Assembly: GCA_022606425.2 (NCBI GenBank)
Contig: JAHDVF020001471.1
Coordinates: 248,001 to 312,000, forward strand
Length of the DNA stretch: 64,000 nt
From: Lepidostoma basale
Taxonomy: Eukaryota; Arthropoda; Insecta; Trichoptera; Lepidostomatidae
Direction: 5' to 3'
In this document: piece after piece, positions 31,611-42,569 of the stretch
How the letters are laid out: every line of letters begins with the position of its first letter
Position numbering within the stretch: the first letter of the stretch is position 1
Notes under the pieces: generated by a model
Databases searched by the model: none
The model's input: the letters and a program-made list of their open reading frames with translations, nothing else
What the model was told of the DNA's origin: nothing
Translations under genes and position numbers: made by a program

Positions 31611-31778
31611 CGCCTGCTCCTTGTCCCGGGGGGGCTGGTCGAGTGTAGGGGGAGGGGACTCCCCCTCTCCGCCCCCCTCGGGCCGCCCCCCGCCCCCTTC
31701 CCCGGTCCCCGCGCCCGCCATGTCACAGGAGCTGCCCGCGGGCGCGTCTCCGTTGATGGACGACGCTTCGGAGCATGG
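31611..31778 (-). CDS. SerT: Serotonin transporter, N-terminal coding exon
   Basis: This 168-base GC-rich exon stands out from AT-rich surroundings. On the minus strand it has a strong acceptor (ctgttctttttcag) and donor (GCG|gtgagt). The open phase-0 frame reads PCSEASSINGDAPAGSSCDM, then AGAGTGEGGG, and ends TLDQPPRDKEQA, joining in frame to ANRVMVVS of the TM1 exon. A disordered, Gly/Pro/Glu-rich cytoplasmic N-terminus is normal for SERT and diverges quickly. The likely start is the ATG at 31,719-31,721 (GACATGG context): the only in-frame upstream sequence in the candidate 5' exon has a stop. The assignment rests on phase, position and strand, not homology. Confidence 0.75.
31719..31721 (-). 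promoter_or_regulatory. Likely SERT start codon
   Basis: The ATG lies 58 bases into the N-terminal exon and has G at -3 and +4. If the 51.75-kb exon is spliced directly to this exon, the frame reads TGA shortly upstream and no earlier in-frame ATG exists. Confidence 0.55.
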
Positions 31779-31869
31779 CTGAAAAAGAACAGAAAATTAA
31801 AATAATTTGAACCGTCACACCTAATAATAACATCACTTATTAAATGTTCTAATTTTGAAATACTGTTAT

Positions 31870-32095
31870 AATAAGTATCACAATTTATTTATTACTTTTT
31901 ATGAGATTGTCTTCGCATAGCTATCGCTAATCACACTTGTTCCCTGTTTAAATTAAGTCATTCTTGTTCAAATTAAATCTTTAGTTGTTTATAACAACTG
32001 ATGATGCCGGCATAGGTTGGCGAAACAGCTGTCGCGACAATCTCATAAGAATAAGTTGTGATACGTATAATAACAGTGGTTCCAAATTAAAACAT
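31870..32095 (+). repeat. GTCAAC-family hammerhead repeat
   Basis: Inverted arms 'attttgaaatactgttataataagtatcacaa...' and 'ttgtgatacgtataataacag' enclose a plus-strand ribozyme motif. The left side also contains 'gagattgtcttcgcatagct', a decayed minus-strand GAAAC arm. Confidence 0.65.
31991..32040 (+). ncRNA. Hammerhead ribozyme motif, canonical CTGATGA core
   Basis: CTGATGA (31,998-32,004), T, stem II GCCGGC-ATAG-GTTGGC (six pairs including two G-U), GAAA, CAGCTG, TC, predicted cleavage after 32,033. Stem I (ATAACAA with GCGACAA) is poor. Compensatory changes in stem II relative to 16.1 kb (one GTC/GAC pair replaced by GCC/GGC) support selection on the helix before insertion. Confidence 0.7.
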
Positions 32096-32182
32096 ATTTT
32101 GATGTTTCATAATGTTTCCGCCAACAAAAATTTAATAATATTTTATTACTTAAAATAGTGAAAGATAGTAATACCATTTACA

Positions 32183-32301
32183 TCAATGTAAAATTACATT
32201 ACAAATAAAATTACATCAAAATTACATTACACGTAAAATTACATCAAAATTACATTACATGTAAAATTACATCAAAATTACATTACATGTAAAATTACAT
32301 C
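32183..32301. repeat. 28-base tandem repeat
   Basis: The unit 'attacattacatgtaaaatt' plus 'acatcaaa' is repeated about four times with few differences. Confidence 0.8.
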
Positions 32302-32367
32302 AGTGGCAGTCCATTATTTCTGCCTATCCCTTTAGAGAGTCGGCGTGATGGTAAGTTAGTTAGTTTT
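32302..32367 (+). mobile_element. 66-base 3' end of TTAG-tailed LINE
   Basis: 'gtggcagtccattatttctg' to 'gtaagttagttagtt' begins exactly where the tandem repeat stops, as if the tandem repeat were its 5' half. Confidence 0.75.
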
Positions 32368-32437
32368 TGTAGAGCTTAACGCAATGAGCAAAAAAGTTTA
32401 ATATGGTAAAACAGATTTTCTCGTGGTTTTACTAATT

Positions 32438-32900
32438 TAACTAACCATCACGCCGTCTCTCCGAAGGGGTAGGTAGAAAGAATGGACTGTCACACTTTTC
32501 TTTCCTGACATATTTCTCTCGCTTCCTCAACATTCATACATCGTGTCATGCACGCGCGTCGATTTCTCTGACTCCTCACATGGCCGACATTCAATATTTG
32601 ATTTATTTGATCGTGCCACGTTTTCCTCGGTCTTCCTCTATTTTTGGTTCCATTTAAATCGTTAACATATACTTTTTTTACCATTCTTTCTTCATTCATT
32701 CTTTCCATGTGTCCAAACCAACTTAATGATCATTTCATTATTTTGTCCATAACACCGTCCATTCACACCGCATTCACTTTTTCATTCGACACTCTATCAA
32801 ACACAAAGTATCCACACATTCGTCTAAGAGATCTCATTTCTACTGCATTTATTCTACTTTCATCCTTCTTTTGCCAGTTCCATGCTTCATGAATGAACAT
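32438..32900 (-). mobile_element. TTAG-tailed LINE, 3' copy
   Basis: The minus strand encodes MERMNEERMVKKVYVNDLNG, then KNRGRPRKTWHDQINQILNV and NVEEAREICQERKV* before the 3'UTR and 'aactaaccatcacgccg' end. It is a close relative of the 45.1-kb copy. Upstream codons are frame-broken. Confidence 0.85.
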
Positions 32901-33039
32901 GAATACTTAATTAGTTTTCGTATAATTTCACACACAAAACAATTAATTTTTTTGTTTGTTTTACATACTGTAACGAATGAATTATTTTATGTTTATAAAT
33001 ATTCTATAAACTGGTTGAAAGAAACTAATATTTTTCTAT

Positions 33040-33450
33040 GTCTTTTTCTTTTTTATATACTTTGTATATACAACACTATCACACTGACATTTTGAAAATG
33101 CCTTAGAAGGGCGAAACATGTCATACATAAATATTATAATTCAACTACTTGAAAACTATCGTTGTTTTCATACATATTAATAATACAACACTATATTTTT
33201 AAAAAAATTAAATTACATATCAGAAATGTTTCGGACAACCGGTTCTTCTTCAGTGATACAAATTATAAAGATACATATTTAAAATATTATAAAATTTATT
33301 CTATTCGCCATACTTTGTGTTGTAATTGATTTATTTCTCTTTTTCTTTTTTATACACTTAAGTGTTGTAAGTGTATAAATACAAAGTGTATAAAAAAAGA
33401 AAAAGAGAAATATTATAAAATTGTTTATAAATATGATTAGTTTTGATTTA
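33040..33450. repeat. Complex of GGAC/GTCC hammerhead repeat and GCCTTAG foldback
   Basis: A GCCTTAG-family unit (33,085-33,185, 'gccttagaagggcgaaacatgtcat') sits inside the left arm of a GGAC/GTCC repeat. The hammerhead arm (minus, about 33,224-33,262) has a stem II change (AGAAC). The inverse terminus 'ctattcgccatactttgtgt' is at 33,301, and a further inverted 'gtataaaaaagaaaaagagaaa' follows. Confidence 0.6.
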
Positions 33451-33459
33451 AATATTCAA

Positions 33460-34735
33460 AGTTTTATACAGATTTATTAATATTTTTCTGCTTATATAAT
33501 ACTATAAACGAGAATTCCTAGGATAATAGTTTTGTGTAGGCAGTGCATTATAAAAGCTATACTTTAAGCTTAAAGTCATATATTAGGATATGACCGTTTA
33601 ACAACGTTTTTTCAAAATTCCCAAAAGATTTATGCGAGAATTTATGACCTAATAATTCAGAACTAAATTTTGTACCCTTATATTGAGCATTCCTGGGTAA
33701 AAAAATCGTTTAATAACTATGGTAATGTAACATAATACGAACATTTTACGTATTAAATTTCACTTTATCATTTTGAAACACACTATAAATATATACACTA
33801 CACTTTATATCAAACAGCTGAAGTATTTAATAAGCTTATTATAGTTTATAATTATTCACAAAACTTTATAAGTGATTATGTTAATATGATCATTTTTCAT
33901 GAAGTTATTATAAGAACAATACAGTACCACTTCTACGTTATGCACGGATACACTCTGCAACCAAAAGTGCATATTTTGTCACTGTTTTTAAAATATACAA
34001 ACTTTTGAATATCAGTTATGCTCGGAAATGCAATGTTCATCGATGATAGATTGACCACTACTGTGTTTACGAGTTTGGATAATAATTATTAAACGCTCCA
34101 AGGAGACTAATAACTGTTTACCATAGTGTTGTTTGATGTGAGGTCACATTGTGTAAGCAGTGCTTTTGAATTGATTCCAACGTCAGAACTCGTATGCTGT
34201 TTACACGTATATGCACACAAGTAATGCACTAATCTATTTCAGTCAATTCTCCGTGGATTTAACGTCCGAAAAGTATGCAGTCACGTTTCAACAACTCCGT
34301 TATTTTATCGTCGGATACCGGTGATTAAACCCTACAGACTCATTCAGTGTTTAAAAATGTAGGTTTCAAGCCAGACCAGAGATGTTACTAACCGGTTCAC
34401 GACAAAAGCCCTCCAATTTGCAATCTGCCAGGGGGAATCTGTTCTCTAAAATGGGAGAATGTTTTGCTTAGTTCCAGTGGAACTGATCGATAATATTCTT
34501 TATTTATTTTTTGGTTATATGAGAGTTTAGTTACTATTTTACAATACATTTAATATACAGTCGAACATATTGGGTTTTAAGGGTAATAAGGTTGTTGATA
34601 TCTTACATGCTTATTTTTAGGTTAAAATTTTAGTTATGTTGGTACATAAATGTGAAAATTTAGTCATTATGTATTACAGAAAACGAAAAAGGTATTAAAA
34701 AAATTTAAAAAATATTGAACACTAAAAAATAATTA
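33460..34735. other. Unassigned intron sequence
   Basis: Long AT-rich stretch without family matches. A unique, more balanced block is at about 34,150-34,470. No coding signal. Confidence 0.35.
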
Positions 34736-34737
34736 AT

Positions 34738-34884
34738 TGGTAGACGATAGATGGACCAGAAGGGTAGTAGAGTGGAGACCCCGCGAAGACAAACGAAACA
34801 GAGGGAGACCCCCACACGTGGAGAAGTATGAGGAGGTCTATGTCCAGCAGTGGACGACAACGGCTGTCTAAGTAAGTAAGTAAA
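34738..34884 (+). mobile_element. RTE-like LINE 3' end with TAAG tail
   Basis: It encodes RRVVEWRPREDKRNRGRPPH, then 'EEVYVQQWTTTAV*', and ends TAAGTAAGTAAGTA. The same protein region is at 7.65 kb. Confidence 0.7.
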
Positions 34885-34889
34885 AAATA

Positions 34890-36345
34890 ATTTAACTTAA
34901 AGCCCAATTATCGATATATTCCAATTGCCTTACAATCATTATTAAATAGCAATTTCCTTATGGCTCCCCTTTCATTGGGTGTATAAGTCAAGAATTTTTA
35001 TAAGTTAATTGTTATTTTTTTACACTGAGAAAATACTACGGTCCAAAACATATTTGAAGACTACAGGGGAAAAACAAGGAATGTCAGTTAAAATTCAAAA
35101 TAAATGTAATAATGCCATCTAGCGGTATTTGTACGTATCTATCCACAGTAAAATTTTCATATTCAAAAATCATCTGTGTCATCGACTATGGCCAAATAAT
35201 CGATTGCTAATTGCTAAGAAATATAAAGACTTTGATTAGTTTTATTCTCAATTTATTCAAATTAACCTTCTACTGACATTCCTTGTTTTTCCCCTGTAGT
35301 CTTCATTTGTGAAAAATGGAAAAATGTGCTTTTTTCTCAAGTTATTCAAAAGTAAAGATATGATTTTAAAAACATTTTACAGCATTTTCTTTGTGATGGT
35401 TATAAAAATTAATGGTTTAAAAAATATATATATGTATCGCATTTTTTTGGTGTGTAAAGCAAATTTGTCTTGTGTTTTATAAAACAAATGAAAAAAAAAA
35501 AAATTAACTATTATTGATAATAAAATTGAAAACAGATTGGACGTTCCAATTCAATAATTTGAACAAAAGCGAAACTCGTACGATAAAATGATTTATGACT
35601 ATACATCCGAGGAACTATTTAAGGAAAATCTAAACTCGTTACGATTATATAACGGTTTCAGATTGTCTTAAAAAAAAGTATGTTTAAACGTTATGGAATG
35701 TTACTTATTTATAACGGTGTATTTAAAAAATACATCTTATCACACTTATCACTGTTTTTTGCTTTTACAAATTGCATGAACGATGGCAAATTTATGCCAA
35801 AATATTTGTTTCTTGCTTTTTAGAAAATAACGCATGTCCTATGTACATATACATAAATCTCACTCAATGAGCGTCCGCGTTCATTAGTGGGGGATTTAAC
35901 ATAATATATTTCAAGTAAATAAAGTTCCAAAGCATATTGCTGTAGGAATAATTTATTTTCTAAACGGGCGGCTTGCGACAAAGAGCACGAAAGCTTTACC
36001 GAAAGCTTTCGGCCGAATGGACACAAATTCATAATTATTATTTCGAGAATGTGTAGAGTGTGAAATAAATTCATATTTTATATACATATTAACTCTTCAG
36101 CTAACTTTTATAACGAATTGTGTAGATTATTAACCTACATTACTTTTTCATATGCTACGATTTTTCACTTAATAATCATTCTTGTTCTTCGCTTGTTTCA
36201 ATCCAAGGGATTGGTTTTACAGCAAAGTGTAAACTTTTTGCTGTTTATTGGGATGCCACTTGGGCCTTTAATGTGGTAGTTTTCCGTTGCTTTCCACATA
36301 ATATCATATATATTTTAGGTGTTTCGGAAAGTTCGGTTGATCGAT
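34890..36345. other. Unassigned, with one imperfect inverted pair
   Basis: Bases 35,060-35,090 (actacaggggaaaaacaagg, aatgtcag) and 35,270-35,310 are inverse copies. They mark a foldback of ~240 bases whose left side also has 'acggtccaaaacatatttga', a decayed GAAACATGT-type motif. The rest holds nothing I can assign. Confidence 0.4.
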
Positions 36346-36349
36346 GAAA

Positions 36350-36462
36350 TAAAGTTGATCAAATTGACTCGGAGAAATTGACGTGCATGCATTACACAAC
36401 GTATGAATGTTGAGGGATCAAGAGCAGTATGCCAAGTAATGGTTAGTTAATTAGTTAATCAT
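36350..36462 (+). mobile_element. TTAG-tailed LINE, 3' scrap
   Basis: 'cggagaaattgacgtgcatg' (the RRNRRAC codons), 'tatgaatgttgaggga' (MNVEE) and a tail 'taatggttagttaattagtt'; most of the 3'UTR is deleted. Confidence 0.65.
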
Positions 36463-36629
36463 TCAAATTTTATATGTTCATACACAATTTATCTTCACCA
36501 GATTTAACAGTGTACTCGCTGGTATTTGGAAATCTAAAATTTAGACAAATTAATTTCAACATTTTTTGTTTTGAATGTATACAAATACTTGTAGACAAAT
36601 ACTGGATTTTATCCATTACGGGTTAATCA

Positions 36630-36868
36630 TTAAGAATTAATTGTATCTCAATAGAGACGAAGATGTAAATTATTTGGAAACAGAATATGGTGGTCGAGGC
36701 GTTTACAGGACTTATGACCTTATCAATTTATTTGTATTATTATACATAAAGCGATCGCTTAACCCAACCAATGATAAGGTCATAAGTCTTGTAAACGCCT
36801 CTACCACCATATTCTGTTTCAAAATAATTTACATCTTCGTCTCTATTGAGATACAATTAATTCTTAAA
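36630..36868. repeat. Foldback element, TTGTATCTCA family
   Basis: Two ~93-base arms (36,630-36,722 and 36,776-36,868) are near-perfect inverse copies around a ~50-base centre. The arm starts 'ttaattgtatctcaatagag'. Related non-inverted copies are at 37.64, 46.29 and 63.71 kb. Confidence 0.8.
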
Positions 36869-37329
36869 TTGATTTCAATTTACAATATTCCTGAAACAAA
36901 CATGAAGACTAATCAAGCAGAGTTTTTATTTAAATTCATTTTAAAGATATAAAGATCCAATTATTGTAGATAAGATTTTTTCATATTTATTTATTGTAGT
37001 ACTACCAGACGATGGCAAATATGAGATATGAATTAAAACTCAACTTTCAAACTTTACATATGTATTCATAAATTAATCACGAAGAATCTATGTAATATCA
37101 CTTAAATAATGAAAACGAAAAAAAAAAATTATATAAATTTATTTATTATTATGTATTTAGTGTGTTTCCACTTGTGTTTATGTTCGATCGGTTTCGGCAG
37201 CTTGCTGCCATCGTCTGGTCAAACGACGACGGCGTTAAGAATGTATAAAGTAAAATCAATTTTAGTTTATTGCCATATTCTGCTCCATTTACTAGTGTAT
37301 ATAAACAGCAACGAGCTGAAATTTCATCA

Positions 37330-37625
37330 CATTTGGTAATGCCTAAGAAAGGCGAAACATGTCATTCCTATAAAATTGATATAATTATACTTCTAGAAAA
37401 ATGACGTTCACATCATTGTTCAAGAAACAATAAATAATTAATTGGAATGAGTTTTCTAAAAGTTTTATTATATTTTATGGGAATGACATGTTTGATAATG
37501 CCTTAGAAGGGCGAAACATGTCATTCTCATAAAATATAATAAAACTTCTAGAAAACTGACGTTTTCATTCGTATTAATTATTTAATGTGGAGTTTTAAAT
37601 CCTTGTTCAAGAAACAATAATGAAC
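37330..37625. repeat. GCCTTAG-family foldback units (two adjacent)
   Basis: 37,330-37,440 is a one-armed copy. 37,450-37,625 is a full one where 'ttatgggaatgacatg' pairs with 'catgtcattctcataa' around TTTGATAATGCCTTAGAAGGGCGAAA; this looks like a hammerhead fold with A in place of G8. Common right end 'ttgttcaagaaacaata'. Confidence 0.72.
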
Positions 37626-37636
37626 AATAACTCTAA

Positions 37637-38065
37637 TTGTATCTCAATAGAGACGAAGATGCAAACTGGAAACTGAATATGGTTGATCAAGGTGTTTACA
37701 GGACTTATGACCTGTCATTGGTTGGGTTAAGCGCACGCTTTATGTAATTACAACATTCCCCATTCCACCTTTTTCTTAGGTAAGTTGTATATATGTTACA
37801 AATCTATGCCTAACTTCACATGTCAGTTTCAATATGCCATCTATGTAGATTTTGATTACAACTTCCGATTTTATTGTTGGAGGTCCGTACAAATTGGTAG
37901 GAACATCAGTATCAGATCTATTGTCTTTAAATACAACATAGATATATTTTGTTAATGGTGTTTACATGAAACTGCTTAATCTTTTTAAGATTAATCTATA
38001 TAATCCACACACTAACGCCATCTATGGAGATTAATTTTTAGCATGATTTTTAGCATGAGATACAA
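37637..38065. mobile_element. Non-autonomous element with TTGTATCTCA ends
   Basis: Left TTGTATCTCA and right TGAGATACAA are inverse copies bounding 429 bases. The interior contains 'ggttgggttaagcgcacgct' and 'actaacgccatctatgg'. The superfamily is not recognised. Confidence 0.65.
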
Positions 38066-38329
38066 TTAAATTTCATGAATTAATCACCCACCATGGGTGA
38101 AATCCAGTATTCGTATACGAGTATAAGTATACATTCACAAAAAAAAAATTAACAATAACTCTATTTATTCGAACACAACATTTCAATTAATTTTATTTGT
38201 GACATATATTGTATTAAGTAGGTAGTGACTTACGCTCCATTGACGTTTTGAGTGGCTGTGTAAAATTAGTGGGGCATAATATGTTAACGTAAGTTGGAAA
38301 TATTTCAAACTTGTTTGTGGGCCGGCCTT

Positions 38330-38445
38330 TGACCGGAGAGCCCTGATGGCCGAGGGGATGAACTTCGCCTACAATCAAAACTTTGCAAGTCTCTACCCAA
38401 GATAAAAAGGACAATATTGCTATCTCAACGCGCTAACCACACCAG
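38330..38445 (-). mobile_element. Possible tRNA-related SINE fragment
   Basis: The minus strand has 'tggttagcgcgttgagatag' (A-box-like) and 'gaagttcatcccctcgg' (weak B-box-like) 60-70 bases later. A single copy only; tentative. Confidence 0.3.
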
Positions 38446-38599
38446 ATCCAACATTATTGGGTACAAACATTCCATCCTCTTGAACAGTTTGTACACAAGA
38501 AACGTTGCAGAATAATTGGTTCCGTTTGTAATTAATTTAGACGTATTCAATTGTAAACAATATATTATAATATAATAAACCGAAATATAATCTATGGAA

Positions 38600-39063
38600 A
38601 AATAAACTATCAAAATATAAACTATCGAATTATGGAAAACAAAGATATGGCCATTAAGAGTAAGATGAGAATCTTTAAAGCATGCGTAAGACCAATAATA
38701 ACATATGGCGTCGAAGCAAGGGCAGACACAGTAAGGACCAAACAAGTTTTGAGAAATTATGAAATGAAGACACCGAGGACGATAGCAAGTAAGACACTGA
38801 GGAACACCAGAATAAGAGAGGAAGTGAGGTTGAGGATATTATAAGATGGAGCAGACAGCGAAAAAGGGACTGGTACAGTCATGCTCAAAGAATGGACACC
38901 ACCAGACTTCCCTATAGTGTATTGCATAATCAGCCTCATAGGACTCGTCCACGTGGAAGACCTCCTAAAAGATGGAAGTACAGCTGGGAATCTACCTCAC
39001 AGGAGGAGCAATACCCTGGATAACAGACTATATAGGTATACAATAAGGAAGAAGAAGAAGAAA
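38600..39063 (+). mobile_element. AAG-tailed RTE-like LINE, 3' copy
   Basis: It encodes KMRIFKACVRPIITYGVEAR, then ADTVRTKQVLRNYEMKTPRT. In a second frame it has the RTRPRGRPPKRW-like region and SQEEQYPG-like C-terminus, with a tail GAAGAAGAAGAAG. Two frame breaks. Confidence 0.8.
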
Positions 39064-39257
39064 TATAAACTTTCTTGTAATTTAAAAACGCTTATATTAG
39101 ATTTTCATAGAATAAAATCCAGTAATAATTCCATTTTTTCCGACAATTGGGTCAGATATCAAACAGTGTCGTATGACAGCCAAAATACTGTATATATAAG
39201 TGCTAAAATAATAAATCATCAATAATACCTATGTTTTTCTCAATATTAATTATCAAA

Positions 39258-39592
39258 TGCCGAGAAACTACGAGTGACCCAAAGAACCATGGAAAGAGCC
39301 ATGTTAAAAATAAGCCCAAGAGACAGAGTCAGAAATGATACGGTGAGAGAAGGGACAATGGGCAGGACACGCAGTCGCAGCTCGGACAAAAAATGGACTA
39401 GAAGACTGCTGACTTGGAGACCGTGGACGGCAAAGAGAAATGCAGGGCGACAGCAACTACGGTGGAAGGATGACCTGAACAGATATGTCGGAATAACCTA
39501 GATTCAGTCTGCACAAAAAAAAGTGGCGTGGAAGCGAATGGAGAAGGTCTTTGTCCAAGAGTATATGGTAATAGGCTGAAGAAAAAGAAAAT
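39258..39592 (+). mobile_element. RTE-like LINE C-terminal part
   Basis: It encodes TQRTMERAMLKISPRDRVRN, then KKWTRRLLTWRPWTAKRNAG and RQQLRWKDDLNRYVG; the 3' end has 'aggctgaagaaaaagaaa'. Confidence 0.75.
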
Positions 39593-39744
39593 TTATCAAA
39601 TATAACATTTTAGAGCGACAATCGAGGATAAATCAAGAAATTCATAAAAAAGCTCCATCACCCTTTAAGATTGTTTAAATACAAAACAACAAATTGAACG
39701 CTAAGGCATTAACACTGTGGAATTCCATAGTAATATACTCGTAC

Positions 39745-40045
39745 TTAGGAAATTGAAAATAGCTTTGTTTAATCCATAATTTTTTTTTTTTTAATATATC
39801 AAAAAACACGACATGTTTCGGGGGATACCTCCATCTTTCAGGTGTAAAAATATAATAAAGAAAGACTAATATAAAAACGCATTTAAAATTCTATACAATA
39901 ATTCAAATTTAAACATTAACCTGGGCTATTTGTTATAAGTACTAATAGTTATTTTTTAACAGTAAGAACTAATTAATAATATTAAACAATAATAACACAT
40001 GATGATAATTAGTGGATTAAACAAAGTTATTTTCAATTTCCTAAG
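39745..40045. mobile_element. Hammerhead element with 36-base inverted ends
   Basis: The left 'acttaggaaattgaaaatag' plus 'ctttgtttaatcca' and its inverse at 40,010-40,045 form terminal inverted repeats. Between them lies a minus-strand hammerhead-like motif. A second, one-ended copy is at 61.01-61.11 kb. Confidence 0.65.
39808..39852 (-). ncRNA. Hammerhead-like motif, GGAGG family, one-base insertion
   Basis: The minus strand has ACAC-CTGAAAGA (one extra A in the core), T, GGAGG-TAT-CCCCC, GAAA-CATG-TC, GTGT. Compared with 61.03 kb, the core has an inserted A and stem II one change. Confidence 0.55.
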
Positions 40046-40984
40046 TAAAATACAAAACAATTTTAAACGAGGGCTTTATTAAAGAAAACATTGCCACATT
40101 TAAAATTTTATGTTATATGGTTCGTACGCCACAATTTAAATAAGTCTTTCGGCATAACCTAAATATGATACATACTTTCGAGTTCTTATATACTGATATG
40201 AGCAACACAATTTTCACTTAAGGTTATATTTATTTAGGTACTGAAAAAGATGAAACTCTTTCTCAAATTTCTTGCAAAAATTATAAGCAATTCATGTGTG
40301 AATAAGCTTTTCATCATATTACAGAAAAGCCCGTTTTACAGCGATATATTTCTTGTATTGATTCCGTGAGGAATTTTCTTTGTCTATCGAGCAAACATGT
40401 ATTTTCATTTTTGAGTTTGAGAGCATATGTTTTTCTTGTCCTGTCACACCCACGTTGTGTATAGTTTTTTTTTAAATACAATTCTCAATGATTTGCAATA
40501 ATAATATTAATAATAATAACATGAATGTATCCTATTGATTTTGAACGCAAATATATTGATCCTACTTAGACAGATGTTTGAAATTCCTACCTATCTAATG
40601 GGAGGTGGTGGAATACTATTAACCAAATATCTTATTCGAATACCTTTCGGCGATGTTAGTATCCTCATTCGCATGAAATTGATTAGTTTTAGTGTGATCT
40701 TACATTAATGACACCTTTCTATAATCCTCTCAGCTGTAGGCACCACAAAGGGAAGAGGGTGCGCTAATCATATGCAAGGTTCTACAGGGAAGGGCTCCCA
40801 TACAATTCTTACAAGCAATTCAATTTAGTATACTAACCAACAATTTTTTTTCTCGATAACAAATTGTGCGTATCTGCAATTTTTTTGACTTGTTGTGGGA
40901 AGAATCAAGTCACGGGGTTATACGCAGCCAGGGGGTCGAGAACGTTTCTGGATTATTATGAAAATTATTCTGATTATTATTATT

Positions 40985-41447
40985 TACTTTTTTAAAACAC
41001 TGTTTTTTCCACTTTTTAGTTTATTTTTCTCGACATGTTTCGAAGGCTTTACCCCTCCCGCAATCAATGCGGATAAAAAAAATCCTCCCCGATAGCCCAC
41101 TACGTACTCCGCCAAACAAACTGGTCTCACGCAGGATGCTATCTTCAACCACAACTCCATCCAGGCACTGCTCCTCTTATCTTCCCCTCGGGAACAGACT
41201 TTTTTTATAAATACAATCCCAACCCTAACTGATCTTCCATTCCTGGACAATAATGTAAACGGAGAACGATATAGACGAGAACGAAAACGACGTTCTCCAG
41301 ATGATGAAGGCTTTCGAAACATGCCGAGAAAAATAAACTCAAAAGTGGAAAAAATAGTGTTTTAATTCATAAAAATTCGTCATTATGGAATTCCATAGTG
41401 TTAACGCCTTAAATTTATCTAAAACTGAGTATTATTGTATGACATTA
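40985..41447. mobile_element. Hammerhead foldback with internal ORF, AAGG family
   Basis: Arms 'ccactttttagtttattttt' (left) and 'aaataaactcaaaagtgg' (right) are inverse copies. Each carries GAAACATG next to an AAGG/CCTT-type stem II on opposite strands. The interior is GC-richer and has an open frame (see 41,096-41,365). A copy of the interior is at 44.16-44.58 kb. Other one-armed copies of this family are at 49.79 and 50.33 kb. Confidence 0.72.
41096..41365 (+). CDS. Open frame through a hammerhead arm, unknown protein
   Basis: There are 89 sense codons between stops, with no ATG near the 5' end. It reads SAKQTGLTQDAIFNHNSIQA, then LLLLSSPREQTFFINTIP and a basic ERYRRERKRRSPDDEGF, finishing MPRKINSKVEKIVF*. 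The Asp-Asp-Glu-Gly-Phe part is encoded by the hammerhead core itself. The 44.2-kb copy keeps the same frame open over the shared part with mostly replaceable changes, which suggests former coding. I do not recognise the protein. It may be the C-terminal remnant of a retroelement ORF. Confidence 0.4.
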   Translation, partial: PTTYSAKQTGLTQDAIFNHNSIQALLLLSSPREQTFFINTIPTLTDLPFLDNNVNGERYRRERKRRSPDDEGFRNMPRKINSKVEKIVF

Positions 41448-41886
41448 GAATAAAAAAATGAAAAAAGACCAATTTATTGTTGTTCATTGTGAAATTTTTA
41501 ACATTAATTTGTGAAAAACAAAAGGTTTACTTTAAAAGTCAAAACTCATTACAGATTACGATTGTACAGTGAACCGAGTTTTGAAAGGGTAGAAAATCTT
41601 TACTTTTGTAAATATTTCACGGGTTGCAACTAGTGTAAATTATTTTTCAAAACCGTGTTCGTGTTCTTCTGTAAAACATCTAACTGATTTAACTCCATTG
41701 TGAGGCTGGCTTTATTTCCAGTAAAAAATATAATACCGGTTAGGTACATTTACAGACGTAATCACACTTCATCAAATTATTACGTACATTTCCGTTATAA
41801 GAAACTAAAGTTAACAGGTTTATAAAATACATTCAAATATGAACAGCAAATTTAGCCAGCCGCACTATAGGAGTTAAACACAACTA

Positions 41887-42489
41887 CAGGAGAACGTCGT
41901 TTATCCGGACTAATTGAGGCCCCTTTTTCACAAAGCGAAATATCTACAAAATGTAAATTTTTCAGGAGAAGGTTTTTTCATGTTAAAAATAATAAGTTTT
42001 GTATGAAATCGCGATATTTGAACCGCTACAACTTTGCACATATATCGTTTTGTTAAAATTTTATTTCACTAATCTATCGATTAGTCTAACTCACATGGAA
42101 GAACCATTTCCATAAAAAAAAAAAATTATTATAGAAATTTCACTTTGTGAAAACGGTCCTCAATTGGGACCGGAAGTGTTCCGGACACCGATTTTCTGGA
42201 TAATCTCAAATAAATAATGACAGATTGAAACTAACGAGTTGACACGTTGATACTCGAACACTGCGGGAGACTAACTGTCTGTAGGGTGCGGGGGAGAACG
42301 AGAGGAGGAGGGAGGAAAATGCAATTCACATCCAATTCATCATCATGCAATTCACATCCAACGTTGTGTAGGTGTGGTGGGGTAAGCTTCGTCATGCGTA
42401 AATCATGGTACAGAACGCTTCATCATCTCGGCATGTCCAGATAATTGACGTTCCGGTTAACTGACGTCCGGATAAACGACGTTCTACTG
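41887..42489. mobile_element. pogo/Tigger-like element, second family (603 bp)
   Basis: The ends CAGGAGAACGTCGTTTATCC and (inverse of right end) CAGTAGAACGTCGTTTATCC are flanked by TA on both sides (41,885-41,886 and 42,490-42,491). Subterminal 'ccggataa' repeats. No transposase recognised in the interior. Confidence 0.8.
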
Positions 42490-42569
42490 TATTATCAAAC
42501 CTTACAAGGCATGTATCGACATATGACTAAACTATAATTGAGGGTATTTAGCTGAAAACTATTACACTT

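Larger units (their letters stand above)
40880..41640 (+). repeat. Unclassified repeat split by a hammerhead element
   Basis: Bases 40,914-40,980 and 41,448-41,640 together align with 48.06-48.31 kb and the 12.6/13.2-kb copy. The gap is filled by the hammerhead foldback at 40,985-41,447. Confidence 0.62.

Noticed and set aside
37109..37339. 76-codon open frame with a hydrophobic start
   Set aside because: AT-rich chance frame between repeats without splice signals or recognisable domain.
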